DNA from: Streptomyces sp. SirexAA-E
GTDB taxonomy: Bacteria > Actinomycetota > Actinomycetes > Streptomycetales > Streptomycetaceae
NCBI RefSeq assembly: GCF_000177195.2
Contig: NC_015953.1
Coordinates: forward strand, 434,001 to 498,000
DNA length: 64,000 nt
Reading direction: 5' to 3'
Numbering within the stretch: position 1 is the stretch's first letter; each line of letters starts with the position of its first letter. This document shows, in pieces, positions 39,681 through 48,789 of the stretch. Made by a program: the position numbers and the translations under genes. A model generated the notes under the pieces. The model searched no databases. It saw only the letters and a list, made by a program, of their open reading frames with translations, and was not told where the DNA came from.

Positions 39681-40079
39681 GTGGCGGCAGAGGACACCAG
39701 CGGCGGGCAGCCCCGGCGGCGCGCCCAGGGCGAGCTGGAGGCACAGGTCCTGTCCACCCTCTGCCGCGCCGGTGAGCCGGCGACGGCCGCCTGGGTGCAG
39801 GAACGGCTGGAGGGCGCCGTGGCCTACACCACCGTGATGACGATCCTGACGCGGCTGCAGGCCAAGGGCGCGGTGGAGCGGCGACGGCAGGGCCGCTCCT
39901 TCCTGTGGACCCCGAGGTCCGACGAGGCGGGCCTGGCGGCGATGCGGATGCGCCGGGTCCTGGACGGCGAGAGCGACCGTGAGGCCGTCCTCGCCAGCTT
40001 CCTGACGGCGCTGACACCCGGCGACGAGCGGCTGCTGAGAGACCTGCTGGGCCAGGCGGCCGACGAACCGGAAGCCTAG
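39681..40079 (+). CDS. BlaI/MecI/CopY-family repressor
   Basis: 132 residues. The winged-helix BlaI domain reads GELEAQVLSTLCRAGEPATAAWVQERLEGAVAYTTVMTILTRLQAKGAVERRRQGRSFLWTP, with the family's AYTTVMTILTRL recognition helix. The C-terminal dimerisation part ends LLRDLLGQ. The GTG start is preceded by AAGAGGA. BlaI proteins repress until cleaved by a membrane metalloprotease; the next gene encodes such a protease, 4 bases downstream. In Streptomyces such pairs often control functions other than beta-lactamase, and no beta-lactamase is in the window. Confidence 0.92.
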   Translation: MAAEDTSGGQPRRRAQGELEAQVLSTLCRAGEPATAAWVQERLEGAVAYTTVMTILTRLQAKGAVERRRQGRSFLWTPRSDEAGLAAMRMRRVLDGESDREAVLASFLTALTPGDERLLRDLLGQAADEPEA

Positions 40080-40083
40080 GGCC

Positions 40084-41013
40084 ATGGGCGTCTTCGTCTT
40101 CCTGCCGCTGGTCCTGCCGCTGAGCGCCTGGCCGGTGGCCCGGCTCGCGGAGCACCGGCTGCACCCGCGCACCGCGACCTGGCTGCTGTCGGCGGTCGCG
40201 GCGGTGCTGGCGCTGTGCAGCACGCTCTGCCTGGCCCTGCTGGTGGTGGTCGGTACGGCCCAGCTGCCGGGCAATCCGCTGCCCGACGGGTGGTCGGACC
40301 CCGAGGTGCGCGAGGCGGTGCCGTACGACGAGGTGGCGGGCACCGCGGCGATCCCCCTGCTGGCCGCGGTCCTCGCCGCGTGTTCCGGGGCGGCATGGCG
40401 CCACCACCGGGTACGGCGGGACGCCGGGCGCGCGCTGGCCGGGTTGCGCCCCACCACGGTCGCGGTGCTGCCCGACGACGCCCCGTACGCCTACGCGCTG
40501 CCCGGGGGGCGAGGGCGCGTCGTCGCCTCGACGTCGCTGCTGGCCTGCCTGGAGCCGGCGGAGCGCCGGGCGCTGTTCGCCCACGAGCGCGCTCACCTGG
40601 CCGGTCTCCACCACCGTTTCCTGCTCACCGTGCAGCTGGCGGCGCGGGCCAATCCGTTCCTGCGGCCGTTGCGTACGACGGTGGCTTACACCGCGGAGCG
40701 GTGGGCGGACGAGGACGCGGCGTCGGCGGTCGGCAGCCGGCGGGTGGTGGCCCGCGCCATCGGCAAGGCGGCTCTGATCTCCCGGGGGTCGCCCGCGGCG
40801 ACGCTCGCCCACTTCGCGGCGCCGGGGCCGGTGCCGCGGCGGGTCGCCGCCCTGCTGGCGCCGGCGCCGGCCGCGCGGGTGTGGCCGCCCGCCTTCACCG
40901 CCGTGGGTCTGGCCGCCTGGGGGGCCGCGGCCGGGACGACGGTCTCCGCGCTCTCCTCGGCGAACGCGGCGGTCACGCTGTTCTTCGTACTGAAGGCCGC
41001 CACCCCCCTGTAA
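40084..41013 (+). CDS. M56/BlaR1-like membrane metalloprotease
   Basis: 309 residues with predicted membrane helices at the N-terminus (VFLPLVLPLSAWPVA; WLLSAVAAVLALCSTLCLALLVVV), about residues 95-110, and at the C-terminus (FTAVGLAAWGAAAGTTVSAL). The zinc-protease motif HERAH starts at His167, followed by ERWADEDAAS, which provides the third ligand Glu. There is no C-terminal penicillin-binding sensor domain, unlike staphylococcal BlaR1, so the stimulus must be sensed otherwise. It forms a two-gene unit with the BlaI repressor upstream. Confidence 0.9.
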   Translation: MGVFVFLPLVLPLSAWPVARLAEHRLHPRTATWLLSAVAAVLALCSTLCLALLVVVGTAQLPGNPLPDGWSDPEVREAVPYDEVAGTAAIPLLAAVLAACSGAAWRHHRVRRDAGRALAGLRPTTVAVLPDDAPYAYALPGGRGRVVASTSLLACLEPAERRALFAHERAHLAGLHHRFLLTVQLAARANPFLRPLRTTVAYTAERWADEDAASAVGSRRVVARAIGKAALISRGSPAATLAHFAAPGPVPRRVAALLAPAPAARVWPPAFTAVGLAAWGAAAGTTVSALSSANAAVTLFFVLKAATPL

Positions 41014-41066
41014 CCGGCTCCCCGTCCGCTCCGACGTGGGCACTTTACGGACCCTTTACCCTTGAG

Positions 41067-41087
41067 CCGGGACACTTTCCGTCCCGG
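41067..41087 (+). terminator. Hairpin after M56 protease gene
   Basis: A 7-base-pair stem CCGGGAC/GTCCCGG with loop ACTTTCC lies 53 bases after the M56 stop and 50 bases before the leader peptide of the next operon. It could instead be part of that operon's leader. Confidence 0.5.
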
Positions 41088-41136
41088 GCCCCAGCGGTCC
41101 GCCCTGTCCACGAAGCGTGAAGGAGCAGCACCCGCA

Positions 41137-41211
41137 ATGGGTGAACCTGTCAGTACCAGCCGTGTCACGGCCCACCCGCACTCGACCGCCGGGACGGGGG
41201 TGGCACGGTGA
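41137..41211 (+). CDS. Leader peptide (24 aa) overlapping the CNNM gene start
   Basis: A 24-residue open reading frame begins MGEPVSTSRV and ends TGTGVAR. It has a strong ribosome site (GAAGGAG about 12 bases upstream). Its TGA overlaps the GTG of the following CNNM gene as GTGA (41208-41211), while that GTG has no good ribosome site of its own. Coupled translation or attenuation is plausible. Expression is not shown. Confidence 0.5.
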   Translation: MGEPVSTSRVTAHPHSTAGTGVAR

Positions 41212-42536
41212 CGGAAGTACTCCTGTTGCTCGTCGCGCTCGTCCTGACCTTGGCGTGCGCGGTGTTCGTCGCGGCCGAGTTCTCACTGACCACCATCGAG
41301 CGCGGTGAGCTGGAGCGCGCCGCCGAGGCGGGCGAACGGGGTGCGGAGGGCGCCCTGCGGGCGGTCAGGCGCCTGACCTTCCAGCTCTCCGGAGCCCAGC
41401 TGGGCATCACGGTCACCTCGCTGGTCATCGGGATGCTGGCCGAACCGTCCCTGGCCGTGCTGCTGCGCGGGCCGCTGGAGGCCGCCGGTCTGCCCGAGGG
41501 AGCCGTCTCGACCGTGGCGACGCTGCTCGGCGTCATCGTGGCCACGGTGGTGCTGATGGTCGTCGGTGAGCTGGTCCCGAAGAACTGGGCGATCTCCAGC
41601 CCGCTGGCCGTGGCCAAGGTGGTGGCCGGACCGCAGCGGGCGTTCACCGCGCTCTTCGCCCCGCTGATCCGGCATCTGAACGACACCGCCAACCGGATCG
41701 TGCGGCGCTTCGGGCTGGAGCCGCAGGAGGAGCTCGCCTCGGCGCGGAGCCCCGAGGAGCTGGTCGCGCTGGCCCGGCACTCCGCGCTGCGGGGCGCCAT
41801 GGAGCAGGACTCGGCCGAGCTGTTCGTCCGTACGCTGCATCTGGGCGAGCTGACCGCCGAGAACGTGATGACGCCCCGGGTGGACGTGCGGGCCCTCCAG
41901 GCCCGCGCCACCGCCCAGGACGCCGCCAACCTCACCCTGGCCACGGGGCTGTCCCGTTTCCCCGTCTACCGCGACAGCCTGGACGAGGTCATCGGCACGG
42001 TCCACGTACGGGACGTGCTCGCGCTCGACGAGCAGGCGCGCTCCCGCACCCCGGTGACCGACCTCGCCACCCCGCCGCTGCTGGTGCCCGACTCGCTGCC
42101 CGTGGACCGTCTGCTGCAACGGCTGCGGCGCGGCCGCACCATGGCCGTGGTGATCGACGAGTACGGCGGTACGGCGGGCGTCGCCACGGTGGAGGACATC
42201 GTGGAGGAGGTCGTCGGCGAGGTACGGGACGAGCACGACCCGCACGAGCGGCCCGACCTCGTGGCGCTGGAGCCGTCGCCGGACGGCCGCGCGGTGTGGG
42301 AGGCGGACGGCGGCGTCCGGCTCGACCAGCTGGAGGAGATCGGACTGGCCGCGCCTGACGGACCGTACGAGACGCTGGCCGGACTGGTCGCGGCCCGTCT
42401 GGAGCGCATCCCGCTCGTCACCGACCGCGTCGAGATCGCCGGCTGGCAGTGCGCCGTCCTGCACGTGGCGCACCACCGGGCCGACCGTGTCCGGATCACG
42501 GCCCCCGTCCCCGAGACCGTCCAGGAAGTGCGATGA
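41208..42536 (+). CDS. CNNM/CorC-family membrane protein with CBS pair
   Basis: 442 residues. An N-terminal CNNM (DUF21) domain with about three to four membrane helices (LLLVALVLTLACAVFVAAEFSL, GITVTSLVIGMLAEP, VSTVATLLGVIVATVVLMVVGELVPKNWA) is followed by two CBS domains (ENVMTPRVDVRALQARA, then RGRTMAVVIDEYGGTAGVATVEDIVEEVVGEVRDEHD) and a C-terminal CorC_HlyC domain. Family members are implicated in magnesium or sodium/cobalt efflux; the name hemolysin is historical. The GTG start is fixed by the overlap with the leader peptide. Its stop overlaps the next paralogous gene (ATGA). Confidence 0.93.
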   Translation: MTEVLLLLVALVLTLACAVFVAAEFSLTTIERGELERAAEAGERGAEGALRAVRRLTFQLSGAQLGITVTSLVIGMLAEPSLAVLLRGPLEAAGLPEGAVSTVATLLGVIVATVVLMVVGELVPKNWAISSPLAVAKVVAGPQRAFTALFAPLIRHLNDTANRIVRRFGLEPQEELASARSPEELVALARHSALRGAMEQDSAELFVRTLHLGELTAENVMTPRVDVRALQARATAQDAANLTLATGLSRFPVYRDSLDEVIGTVHVRDVLALDEQARSRTPVTDLATPPLLVPDSLPVDRLLQRLRRGRTMAVVIDEYGGTAGVATVEDIVEEVVGEVRDEHDPHERPDLVALEPSPDGRAVWEADGGVRLDQLEEIGLAAPDGPYETLAGLVAARLERIPLVTDRVEIAGWQCAVLHVAHHRADRVRITAPVPETVQEVR

Positions 42537-43552
42537 CCACCGTCCAGCTGCTGATCGGCGCGCTGACTCTGCTCACCAACGCCTTCTTCGTGGGCGCCGA
42601 GTTCGCCCTCATCTCCGTACGGCGCAGCCAGATCGAACCGGCCGCGCTGAAGGGCGGCACCCGGGCCACCTCCACCCTGTGGGGACTCGAACACCTCTCC
42701 GCGGTGATGGCCACGGCCCAGCTCGGTATCACGGTCTCCTCGCTGGTGCTCGGCGCGGTCGCGGAGCCGGCCTTCGCCCATCTGCTGGAGCCGCCGTTCG
42801 AGGCCGTGGGGGTGCCGCAGGGGCTGATCCACCCGATCGCGTTCGTGATCGCGCTGACGGCGGCGACGTATCTGCACATGCTCGTCGGGGAGATGGTGCC
42901 CAAGAACATCGCGCTGGCGGCGCCGGCACCGACGGCGCTGCTGCTGGGCCCGCCGCTGGTCGCCCTGACGCGCGCCCTGCGCCCGTTCGTCTTCGGGATC
43001 AACGCCTTCGCCAACGCGATCCTGCGGCTGGTGAAGGTGGAACCGAAGGGCGAGGTCTCCTCCGTCTACACGGACGACGAACTCGTCCGGCTGGTGAAGG
43101 ACTCCAGCGAGGCGGGTCTGCTGGACCCCGCCGACGGCGAGCGGCTGCGGGACGCGCTCGAACTGGGGACGCGGCCGGTCGGCGAGGTGATGGTGCCGCT
43201 GGCCAGGACGGTCACGGTGGGGCACGACATCACGCCCCGGCGGCTCGAACGGGCCGCCGCCGAGAGCGGGTTCTCCCGGCTGCCGGTCACCGGGCCCGGT
43301 GACGCGATCCTGGGGTACCTGCACATCAAGGACGCGCTCGGGGTCGCGGAACGCAGCGAGCCGTTCCCCTCCGACGATCTCCATCCGGTCATCCGGGTGG
43401 AGATCGACACGCCCCTGGACGACGCCATGACCGCCATGCGGTCCGCGGGCACGCATCTGGCGGCGGTCGCGGGCGACCGGGGGACGGTGATCGGGTTCGT
43501 CACGATGGAGGACGTCCTGGACGAGCTGGTCGGCCCGTCCACGCCGAGCTGA
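42533..43552 (+). CDS. CNNM/CorC-family membrane protein, paralogue without C-terminal domain
   Basis: 339 residues. CNNM membrane domain (LLIGALTLLTNAFFVGAEFALISVRRSQIE, GITVSSLVLGAVAEPAFAHLLEPPFE, THLYMLVGEM-like YLHMLVGEMVPKNIALA) then a CBS pair (GEVMVPLARTVTV, AAVAGDRGTVIGFVTMEDVLDELVG). It lacks the C-terminal CorC_HlyC domain of its partner. Two such proteins in tandem with ATGA overlap are common in actinobacteria and may form a heterodimer, since CNNM proteins dimerise. A role in divalent-cation export is inferred from the family. Confidence 0.92.
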   Translation: MTTVQLLIGALTLLTNAFFVGAEFALISVRRSQIEPAALKGGTRATSTLWGLEHLSAVMATAQLGITVSSLVLGAVAEPAFAHLLEPPFEAVGVPQGLIHPIAFVIALTAATYLHMLVGEMVPKNIALAAPAPTALLLGPPLVALTRALRPFVFGINAFANAILRLVKVEPKGEVSSVYTDDELVRLVKDSSEAGLLDPADGERLRDALELGTRPVGEVMVPLARTVTVGHDITPRRLERAAAESGFSRLPVTGPGDAILGYLHIKDALGVAERSEPFPSDDLHPVIRVEIDTPLDDAMTAMRSAGTHLAAVAGDRGTVIGFVTMEDVLDELVGPSTPS

Positions 43553-43587
43553 CGGCCCAGGGGCTCCGCGGGTGAGGTGCGGCGGCT

Positions 43588-43611
43588 CGGGCGGTCACCG
43601 GCCGCCGCCCG
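43588..43611. terminator. Bidirectional terminator candidate between CNNM and AKR genes
   Basis: A 7-base-pair stem CGGGCGG/CCGCCCG with a 10-base loop lies between two convergent genes and could serve both. No gene is seen in the 135-base gap. Confidence 0.5.
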
Positions 43612-43687
43612 TGCCGATGGTCCAGCGCGGGTCGACACGGCCCAGCCAGGCATGGGGCAGCCGTCCGTCGCGGCGGACGCCGTCCGC

Positions 43688-44596
43688 TCATGCCCCGCGC
43701 CGGTGGAGGCGGTCCAGGGCGGCCAGTTCGCCGTCGGTGAGGCGCAGTGCGCCCGCCGCCACGTTGTCGTCAAGGTGCCGGACGTCGCCGGTGCCCGGGA
43801 TGGCCAGCACATGGGGTCCCCGGTGCAGCGTCCAGGCCAGGCGTATCTGGGCGGCGCTCGCCCCGTGCGCCCGCGCGACGGCGAGCAGTTCGTCGCTCTC
43901 GGTCCCCGTCGTGCCGGCCTGCCGGCCGGTGCCGGCGATGGAGTAGAACGGCACGAACGCGATGCCCTGCTCACCGCAGGCGCGCACGAACTCGTCGTGC
44001 TCGGGCCGCACGCCGATGCCGTACATGTTCTGCACGCAGACCACCGGCGCGATGGCCTGGGCCTCGGCGAGGTGGTCCGGGGTGATGTTCGAGAGGCCCA
44101 GGTGGCGGATGAGCCCGGCCCGGCGCAGCTCGGCCAGTGCGCCGAAGCGCTCGGCGATCGGGTCCGTACCCACGATGCGCAGGTTCACCACGTCGAGGTG
44201 GTCGCGGCCGAGCTGGCGCAGGTTCTCCTCGACCTGGCCGCGCAGCTGTTCGGGGGTGGCGTGGGGCAGCCACCGGCCCGAGGGGTCCCGGCCGGGGCCG
44301 ACCTTGGTGGCGATGACGAGGTCGTCCGGGTAGGGGGCCAGCGCCCGGTTGATCAGTTCGTTGGCGGAGCGCAGGGGCGAGAAGTAGAAGGCGGCGGTGT
44401 CGATGTGGTTCACACCGACCTCGACCGCGCGGCGCAGCACACGTGCCGCCGCGTCCCGGTCGCGCGGTACGGCACCGGCCGTCAGAGCCTCGCCGGTCTG
44501 CGGCAGGCGCATCGCGCCGAAGCCGATCCGGTTGACCGTCAGGTCGCCGAGGAGCCGACTGCCGGAGGCGGCGGCGGTGATCGTCTGTGAAGTCAT
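43688..44596 (-). CDS. Aldo/keto reductase
   Basis: 302 residues with an AKR (beta/alpha)8 barrel. The catalytic tetrad is visible: Asp in HIDTAAFYFSPLRSANELI (D-x3-Y, Tyr downstream), Lys in LVIATKVGP, and His/Asn positions near DHLDVVNLRIVG. IPGTGDVRHLDDNVAAGALRL is the NADPH phosphate-binding end. It reduces aldehydes or ketones with NADPH; the substrate is not clear. It is transcribed divergently from the ArsR-type regulator with a 70-base gap that contains an inverted repeat, so that protein probably regulates it. Confidence 0.9.
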   Translation of the reverse strand: MTSQTITAAASGSRLLGDLTVNRIGFGAMRLPQTGEALTAGAVPRDRDAAARVLRRAVEVGVNHIDTAAFYFSPLRSANELINRALAPYPDDLVIATKVGPGRDPSGRWLPHATPEQLRGQVEENLRQLGRDHLDVVNLRIVGTDPIAERFGALAELRRAGLIRHLGLSNITPDHLAEAQAIAPVVCVQNMYGIGVRPEHDEFVRACGEQGIAFVPFYSIAGTGRQAGTTGTESDELLAVARAHGASAAQIRLAWTLHRGPHVLAIPGTGDVRHLDDNVAAGALRLTDGELAALDRLHRRGA

Positions 44597-44634
44597 GCCC
44601 GGGATCGTCCCCGCGCAGTACGATGACCGCCACT

Positions 44635-44654
44635 GATTCGGTCATGTATGAATC
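44635..44654. promoter_or_regulatory. Inverted repeat GATTC-N10-GAATC in the AKR/ArsR divergent promoter
   Basis: A perfect 5-base inverted repeat lies 12 bases before the ArsR-type GTG and 39 bases from the AKR start, just downstream of TACGAT (44619-44624), a likely -10. Placement suits autorepression and control of the reductase. Confidence 0.5.
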
Positions 44655-44666
44655 CTCGGGGCGGCA

Positions 44667-45647
44667 GTGACGGCGGAGCTGGTGTTCTCGACGAGGGATC
44701 TGGCGCAGGTCCGGTTCGCCGTGTCGCCGATGTGGGAGGTCGGGCCGAGCTGCCGGCTGCTGCGCTCCGGCCGCCCGGATCCCGTCCACCGGTCCTGGAC
44801 CGAGCAGGTGGGGCCCCGGCTGACGGCCGCGGGCCTGGACCGGGGCTGGCTCGCCGAACTGGTCCCGCCGGCGGGGTACGTACCCGACTTCCTGAACCCC
44901 GCGCCCACCTCGCCGGCCCCCGCCCTGGCGGAGGAGCTGGCCAGGATCCGGGCCACCCCCGCCGCCCGGGTGCGCCAGGATCTGGACCGCCTCGGGGACG
45001 AGCAGGGCGGTCTCGGTCCGCGGTCGCGGGCCCTGTACGCCGAGCCGGAGGCGCGCCTGATCCGGGTCACGGAGGAGATCGAGGCGTATTGGGAGCTGGC
45101 GCTCGCCCCGTACTGGGTGCGGGTCCGGGGCGTCCTGGACGCCGATGTCTTCCACCGGTCCCGCAGGGTGGCCGAGCGGGGCCCCGGCCACCTCTTCGAC
45201 GACCTGCACCCCTCGGTGACCTGGGCCGGTGACGCGCTCAGGCTGGCCCGTCGCCGCGGTTCGCTGTCCCGGGGCACGGCGGGCCCGGGTCTGGTGCTGA
45301 TCCCGTCCGCCTTCACCGGCCCGGTGCCCTTCACCCGGGTGACGCCGCCCGATCCACCGCAGCTGGCCTATCCGGCGCGCGGCATCGGCACGCTGTGGGA
45401 TCCCCGGCCGAACACCAGGTCCGCGGCCCTCGCCGCCGTCCTGGGCCGCTCGCGGTCCAGGTTGCTGGCCGAACTGGAGACGCCCGCCTCCACCACCGAA
45501 CTGGCTCGCCGCACCGGGCTCTCACGGGCAGGGGTGTCCCAGTGCCTCACCGCGTTGCGTGACGCGGGCCTGGTCAGTGCCCACCGGGCGGGCCGTTCGG
45601 TGCTCTACGCCCGTACCGCCGCGGCCGACATCCTCCTCGCCGGATGA
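44667..45647 (+). CDS. ArsR-type HTH regulator with DUF5937
   Basis: 326 residues. The N-terminal ~240 residues match the DUF5937 region ([22 protein letters not shown], typical start), and the winged helix is C-terminal: [59 protein letters not shown]. In this class, common in Streptomyces, the DUF5937 part probably senses a ligand, often with a transporter gene nearby; here the neighbour is a divergent aldo/keto reductase. The start is GTG at 44667, just after the inverted repeat. The inducer is unknown. Confidence 0.88.
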   Translation: MTAELVFSTRDLAQVRFAVSPMWEVGPSCRLLRSGRPDPVHRSWTEQVGPRLTAAGLDRGWLAELVPPAGYVPDFLNPAPTSPAPALAEELARIRATPAARVRQDLDRLGDEQGGLGPRSRALYAEPEARLIRVTEEIEAYWELALAPYWVRVRGVLDADVFHRSRRVAERGPGHLFDDLHPSVTWAGDALRLARRRGSLSRGTAGPGLVLIPSAFTGPVPFTRVTPPDPPQLAYPARGIGTLWDPRPNTRSAALAAVLGRSRSRLLAELETPASTTELARRTGLSRAGVSQCLTALRDAGLVSAHRAGRSVLYARTAAADILLAG

Positions 45648-45802
45648 TCCCGGGGCGTCCGAGGACCGGGGGCGGGACGGCGGGGGCCACAAGGGTCGTC
45701 GTGGCGCGGCGGACGGCGGAAATCGGGTCGGCCCGTGCAACGGGTGCGCCGCCGCGGGGAACGGTGGGGTGGCCAATCCCGCGCAGTGAAGGAGCGCTAC
45801 CT

Positions 45803-47461
45803 GTGACCGAGACCGCGAACAAGGGTGCCGACGGGCACGACGACCGGCCGCACCTCACCAACCGGCAGGGCCATCCCGTCTACGACAACCAGAACCAGCG
45901 CACGGTCGGCGCGCGGGGCCCCGCGACTCTGGAGAACTACCAGTTCCTGGAGAAGATCAGCCACTTCGACCGGGAGCGGATCCCGGAGCGCGTCGTCCAC
46001 GCGCGCGGCGTCACCACGTACGGCTACTTCGAGGCCTACGGCAAGTGGGGCGACGAACCGATCGGCCGGTACACCCGGGCCGGGCTGTTCCAGGAGGCGG
46101 GCAGGCGGACGGACGTCGCCGTTCGCTTCTCCACCGTGATCGGCGGCCGGGACTCCTCCGAGGCGGCCCGGGACCCCCGGGGCTTCGCCGTGAAGTTCTA
46201 CACCGAGGAGGGCAACTGGGACCTGGTCGGCAACAACCTGGGCGTCTTCTTCATCCGCGACGCCATCAAGTTCCCCGACGTGATCCACGCGCTCAAGCCC
46301 GACCCGGTGAGCCACGAGCAGAAGCCGGCCCGGATCTTCGACTTCATGTCGCAGACCCCGGAGAGCATGCACATGCTGGTGAACCTCTTCAGCCCCCGGG
46401 GCATCCCGGCCGACTACCGCCATATGCAGGGCTTCGGCGTCAACACCTACAAGTGGGTGAACGCGGAGGGCGACACCGTCCTGGTCAAGTACCACTGGCT
46501 GCCCAAGCAGGGGGTCAGCAGCATGACCGAGGAGGACGCGGCCAACGTCCAGGCCGGCGATCTGGGACATGCCACCAAGGACCTGTACGAGGCCATCGGA
46601 CGCGGTGACCACCCCGAGTGGGAACTCGTCGTGCAGATGATGTCCGACGACGACCACCCCGAGCTGGACTTCGATCCGCTGGACGACACCAAGACCTGGC
46701 CCGAGCAGGACTTCCCGCCGAAGCCGGTGGGGCGCATGGTCCTCGACCGGGTCCCGGACAACTACTTCGCCGAGAACGAGCAGGCGTCCTTCGGCACGGG
46801 TGTCCTCGTGGACGGGCTGGACTTCTCGGACGACAAGATGCTGGTCGGCCGGACGTTCTCCTACAGCGACACACAGCGCTACCGGGTCGGTCCGAACTAC
46901 CTGCAGCTGCCGGTCAACCAGGCCAAGCACGCCCATGTCGCCACCAACCAGCGCGACGGACAGATGGCCTACGACAACGGTCACGGCGGCGAGAACCCTG
47001 AGGTCAACTACGAGCCGTCGATCACGGGCGGGCTGAGGGAGTACACCTACCCCACCCACGACGAGCAGGGCCCGGTGATCGAGGGCCGGCTCACCCGGGC
47101 CCGGATCCCCCGCACCAACGACTACCTCCAGGCGGGCCAGCGCTTCCAGCTGATGGAGAAGTGGGAGCAGGACGACCTGGTCAAGAACTTCACCGACCTG
47201 TTCGCCCAGTGCGCGCGCCCGGTCCAGGAGCGGATGGTCTGGCACTGCCTGATGGCCGACAACGACCTGGGGCTGCGGGTCGGCGAGGGCATCGGCATCA
47301 GCGCCTCCGACGTCGCCCACCTCCCGCCGCTGGCCACGCAGAACCTCAGCGACGAGGAGAAGAAGCGGCTCGCGCGTCTCGGCGGCAACCCGCCCCGGGA
47401 CGTCACCGGGCTCACCATGACGCACTGCGTCCCCAACAAGCGCCACGTGGTGGAGCGCTGA
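45803..47461 (+). CDS. Monofunctional heme catalase
   Basis: 552 residues. Decomposes hydrogen peroxide in the cytoplasm. The active-site His region is [20 protein letters not shown]; the distal Asn region reads [30 protein letters not shown]; and the proximal heme-ligand Tyr is in [13 protein letters not shown]. The GTG start has AAGGAG 8 bases upstream. The length is somewhat above the ~480-500 residue small-subunit catalases because of N- and C-terminal tails. An OxyR or CatR gene is not next to it, so regulation must be from elsewhere; the 155-base upstream region shows no clear SigB promoter. Confidence 0.95.
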   Translation: MTETANKGADGHDDRPHLTNRQGHPVYDNQNQRTVGARGPATLENYQFLEKISHFDRERIPERVVHARGVTTYGYFEAYGKWGDEPIGRYTRAGLFQEAGRRTDVAVRFSTVIGGRDSSEAARDPRGFAVKFYTEEGNWDLVGNNLGVFFIRDAIKFPDVIHALKPDPVSHEQKPARIFDFMSQTPESMHMLVNLFSPRGIPADYRHMQGFGVNTYKWVNAEGDTVLVKYHWLPKQGVSSMTEEDAANVQAGDLGHATKDLYEAIGRGDHPEWELVVQMMSDDDHPELDFDPLDDTKTWPEQDFPPKPVGRMVLDRVPDNYFAENEQASFGTGVLVDGLDFSDDKMLVGRTFSYSDTQRYRVGPNYLQLPVNQAKHAHVATNQRDGQMAYDNGHGGENPEVNYEPSITGGLREYTYPTHDEQGPVIEGRLTRARIPRTNDYLQAGQRFQLMEKWEQDDLVKNFTDLFAQCARPVQERMVWHCLMADNDLGLRVGEGIGISASDVAHLPPLATQNLSDEEKKRLARLGGNPPRDVTGLTMTHCVPNKRHVVER

Positions 47462-47466
47462 CCCTC

Positions 47467-47530
47467 CGGCCGCCGGTCACGGGCGAAGCGGGCACCCCGG
47501 GCACCGGATCCGCACCCGGTCCGGCGGCCG
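47467..47530 (+). terminator. Long-loop hairpin after catalase
   Basis: A 10-base-pair perfect stem (CGGCCGCCGG with CCGGCGGCCG) encloses a 44-base loop that itself can fold. It starts 6 bases after the catalase stop and may end that transcript. Confidence 0.45.
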
Positions 47531-47612
47531 TCCGCGGAGGTGGCGGCCCGGGGCGCCCGGTCACCGGTACGCCCAAGTGGCCGACCCGCAGAAGCTGTGT
47601 GAGGGCTGAGGG

Positions 47613-48746
47613 ATGGATCGTCTGACCGCTCGCCGTCCGTCCTGGCGGTGGGCCCCGCCCGCGCTGATCGCCGTCGCGGCGTGCATCGACGTGACGACCC
47701 CGGCCGTCTACACGGCCGCGCCGCTGGTCGCGGCGGCGTGTGTGCTGGCCGGCACGATGCTGAGCCTCCGGGGCGCCATGGGCACCGGGGTGCTCGCCCT
47801 GGTCCTGACCGTCCTGCTGGAGTGGGACTCGGGGCGGCTGGCCGACGCCCTCGGCTGGACGGAGGTCGTCAACGTCGTCCTGGCCGTCGCGCTCGGCGTC
47901 GACGTGAACCTGATGCTGGAACACCGCGACCGGCGCGTCGCCGCCGCTCGGTCGGTGGCCGCGGCCATGCAGCGCGCGGTGCTGCCGGCCCCGCCCAGGG
48001 AGATCGGACCGGTGCGGGTGGCGGCCCGCTACGAGGCGGCCGACGCGGAGGCGAGGATCGGAGGCGACGCCTACGCCATCCAGGACACGCCGTACGGCGT
48101 ACGGGTCCTGATCGGTGACGTCCGGGGTAAGGGGGTCGAGGCCGTCTCCACCACCGCCACGCTGATCGGCGCGTTCCGCGAGGCGGCCCACTACGTCCCC
48201 GACATCGGCGAGCTCGCGGCCCGTCTGGAGGACTCCCTCGAACGCGAGAGCGTCCAGCACGACGACGACCGGCGCACCGAGGAGTTCACCACGGCGCTCC
48301 TCGCCGAGATCGACCACGGCTGCCGCGGCCTGCGGGTCGTCAACCGGGGCCACCCGGAGCCCTATCTGATCCGCGACGGCCGCATCACCGCGCTGCCCCC
48401 GACCACCCCTGACCTGCCGCTGGGCATGGGGCACCTCAGCGACGTCCGGGCGCGGCCGGACGTCGTCCCCCTCTCCCCCGGTGACGTCGTGCTGTTCGTC
48501 ACCGACGGCGTCACGGAGGCGCGCACCCCGGACGGCGTGTTCTACGACCCCGGGAGCGACCCGCGCCTCGCGGCAGGGGAACCCGTCACCCCCGACACGG
48601 TGCTCGCCGCCCTGGAGGACGCCGTGCACCGCTGGACGGGCGGCCCGCGCGACGACGACATGGCCACTCTCGCCCTCACCCCGCGGTGCCCCGGGCCGCC
48701 GGCGCGGGACGGCCGGGCAGACCGGCCCGTACGGGGCAATAGTTGA
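47613..48746 (+). CDS. Membrane-bound PP2C/SpoIIE-type phosphatase
   Basis: 377 residues. About three N-terminal transmembrane segments within residues 12-95 (PALIAVAACIDVTTPAVYTAAPLVAAACVLAGTML, MGTGVLALVLTVLLEW, VVNVVLAVALGVDV) are followed by the phosphatase domain: AMQRAVLPAPP, ARIGGDAYAIQDTPYGVRVLIGDVRGKGVEAVS, VNRGHPEPYLI, VLFVTDGVTEAR and DDDMATLAL. Metal-binding Asp residues are present in GGDAYA and GDVRGKG. Streptomyces carry many copies of this type; they dephosphorylate anti-anti-sigma proteins. No cognate STAS protein is adjacent. The ATG follows GAGGGCTGAGGG. Confidence 0.9.
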   Translation: MDRLTARRPSWRWAPPALIAVAACIDVTTPAVYTAAPLVAAACVLAGTMLSLRGAMGTGVLALVLTVLLEWDSGRLADALGWTEVVNVVLAVALGVDVNLMLEHRDRRVAAARSVAAAMQRAVLPAPPREIGPVRVAARYEAADAEARIGGDAYAIQDTPYGVRVLIGDVRGKGVEAVSTTATLIGAFREAAHYVPDIGELAARLEDSLERESVQHDDDRRTEEFTTALLAEIDHGCRGLRVVNRGHPEPYLIRDGRITALPPTTPDLPLGMGHLSDVRARPDVVPLSPGDVVLFVTDGVTEARTPDGVFYDPGSDPRLAAGEPVTPDTVLAALEDAVHRWTGGPRDDDMATLALTPRCPGPPARDGRADRPVRGNS

Positions 48747-48789
48747 GGGACAGGCGCAAGATCTCCGCGAAGGAAGCGAGCGAGGACAC

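Noticed and set aside
41040..41207. Known magnesium riboswitch before the CNNM operon
   Set aside because: Could not match M-box or ykoK helices by eye; the leader peptide explanation fits the sequence better.
45647..45802. SigB promoter for the catalase
   Set aside because: GGGTCG and GGGTGC occur but no GGGTAC/T with a proper GNNT spacing was found.
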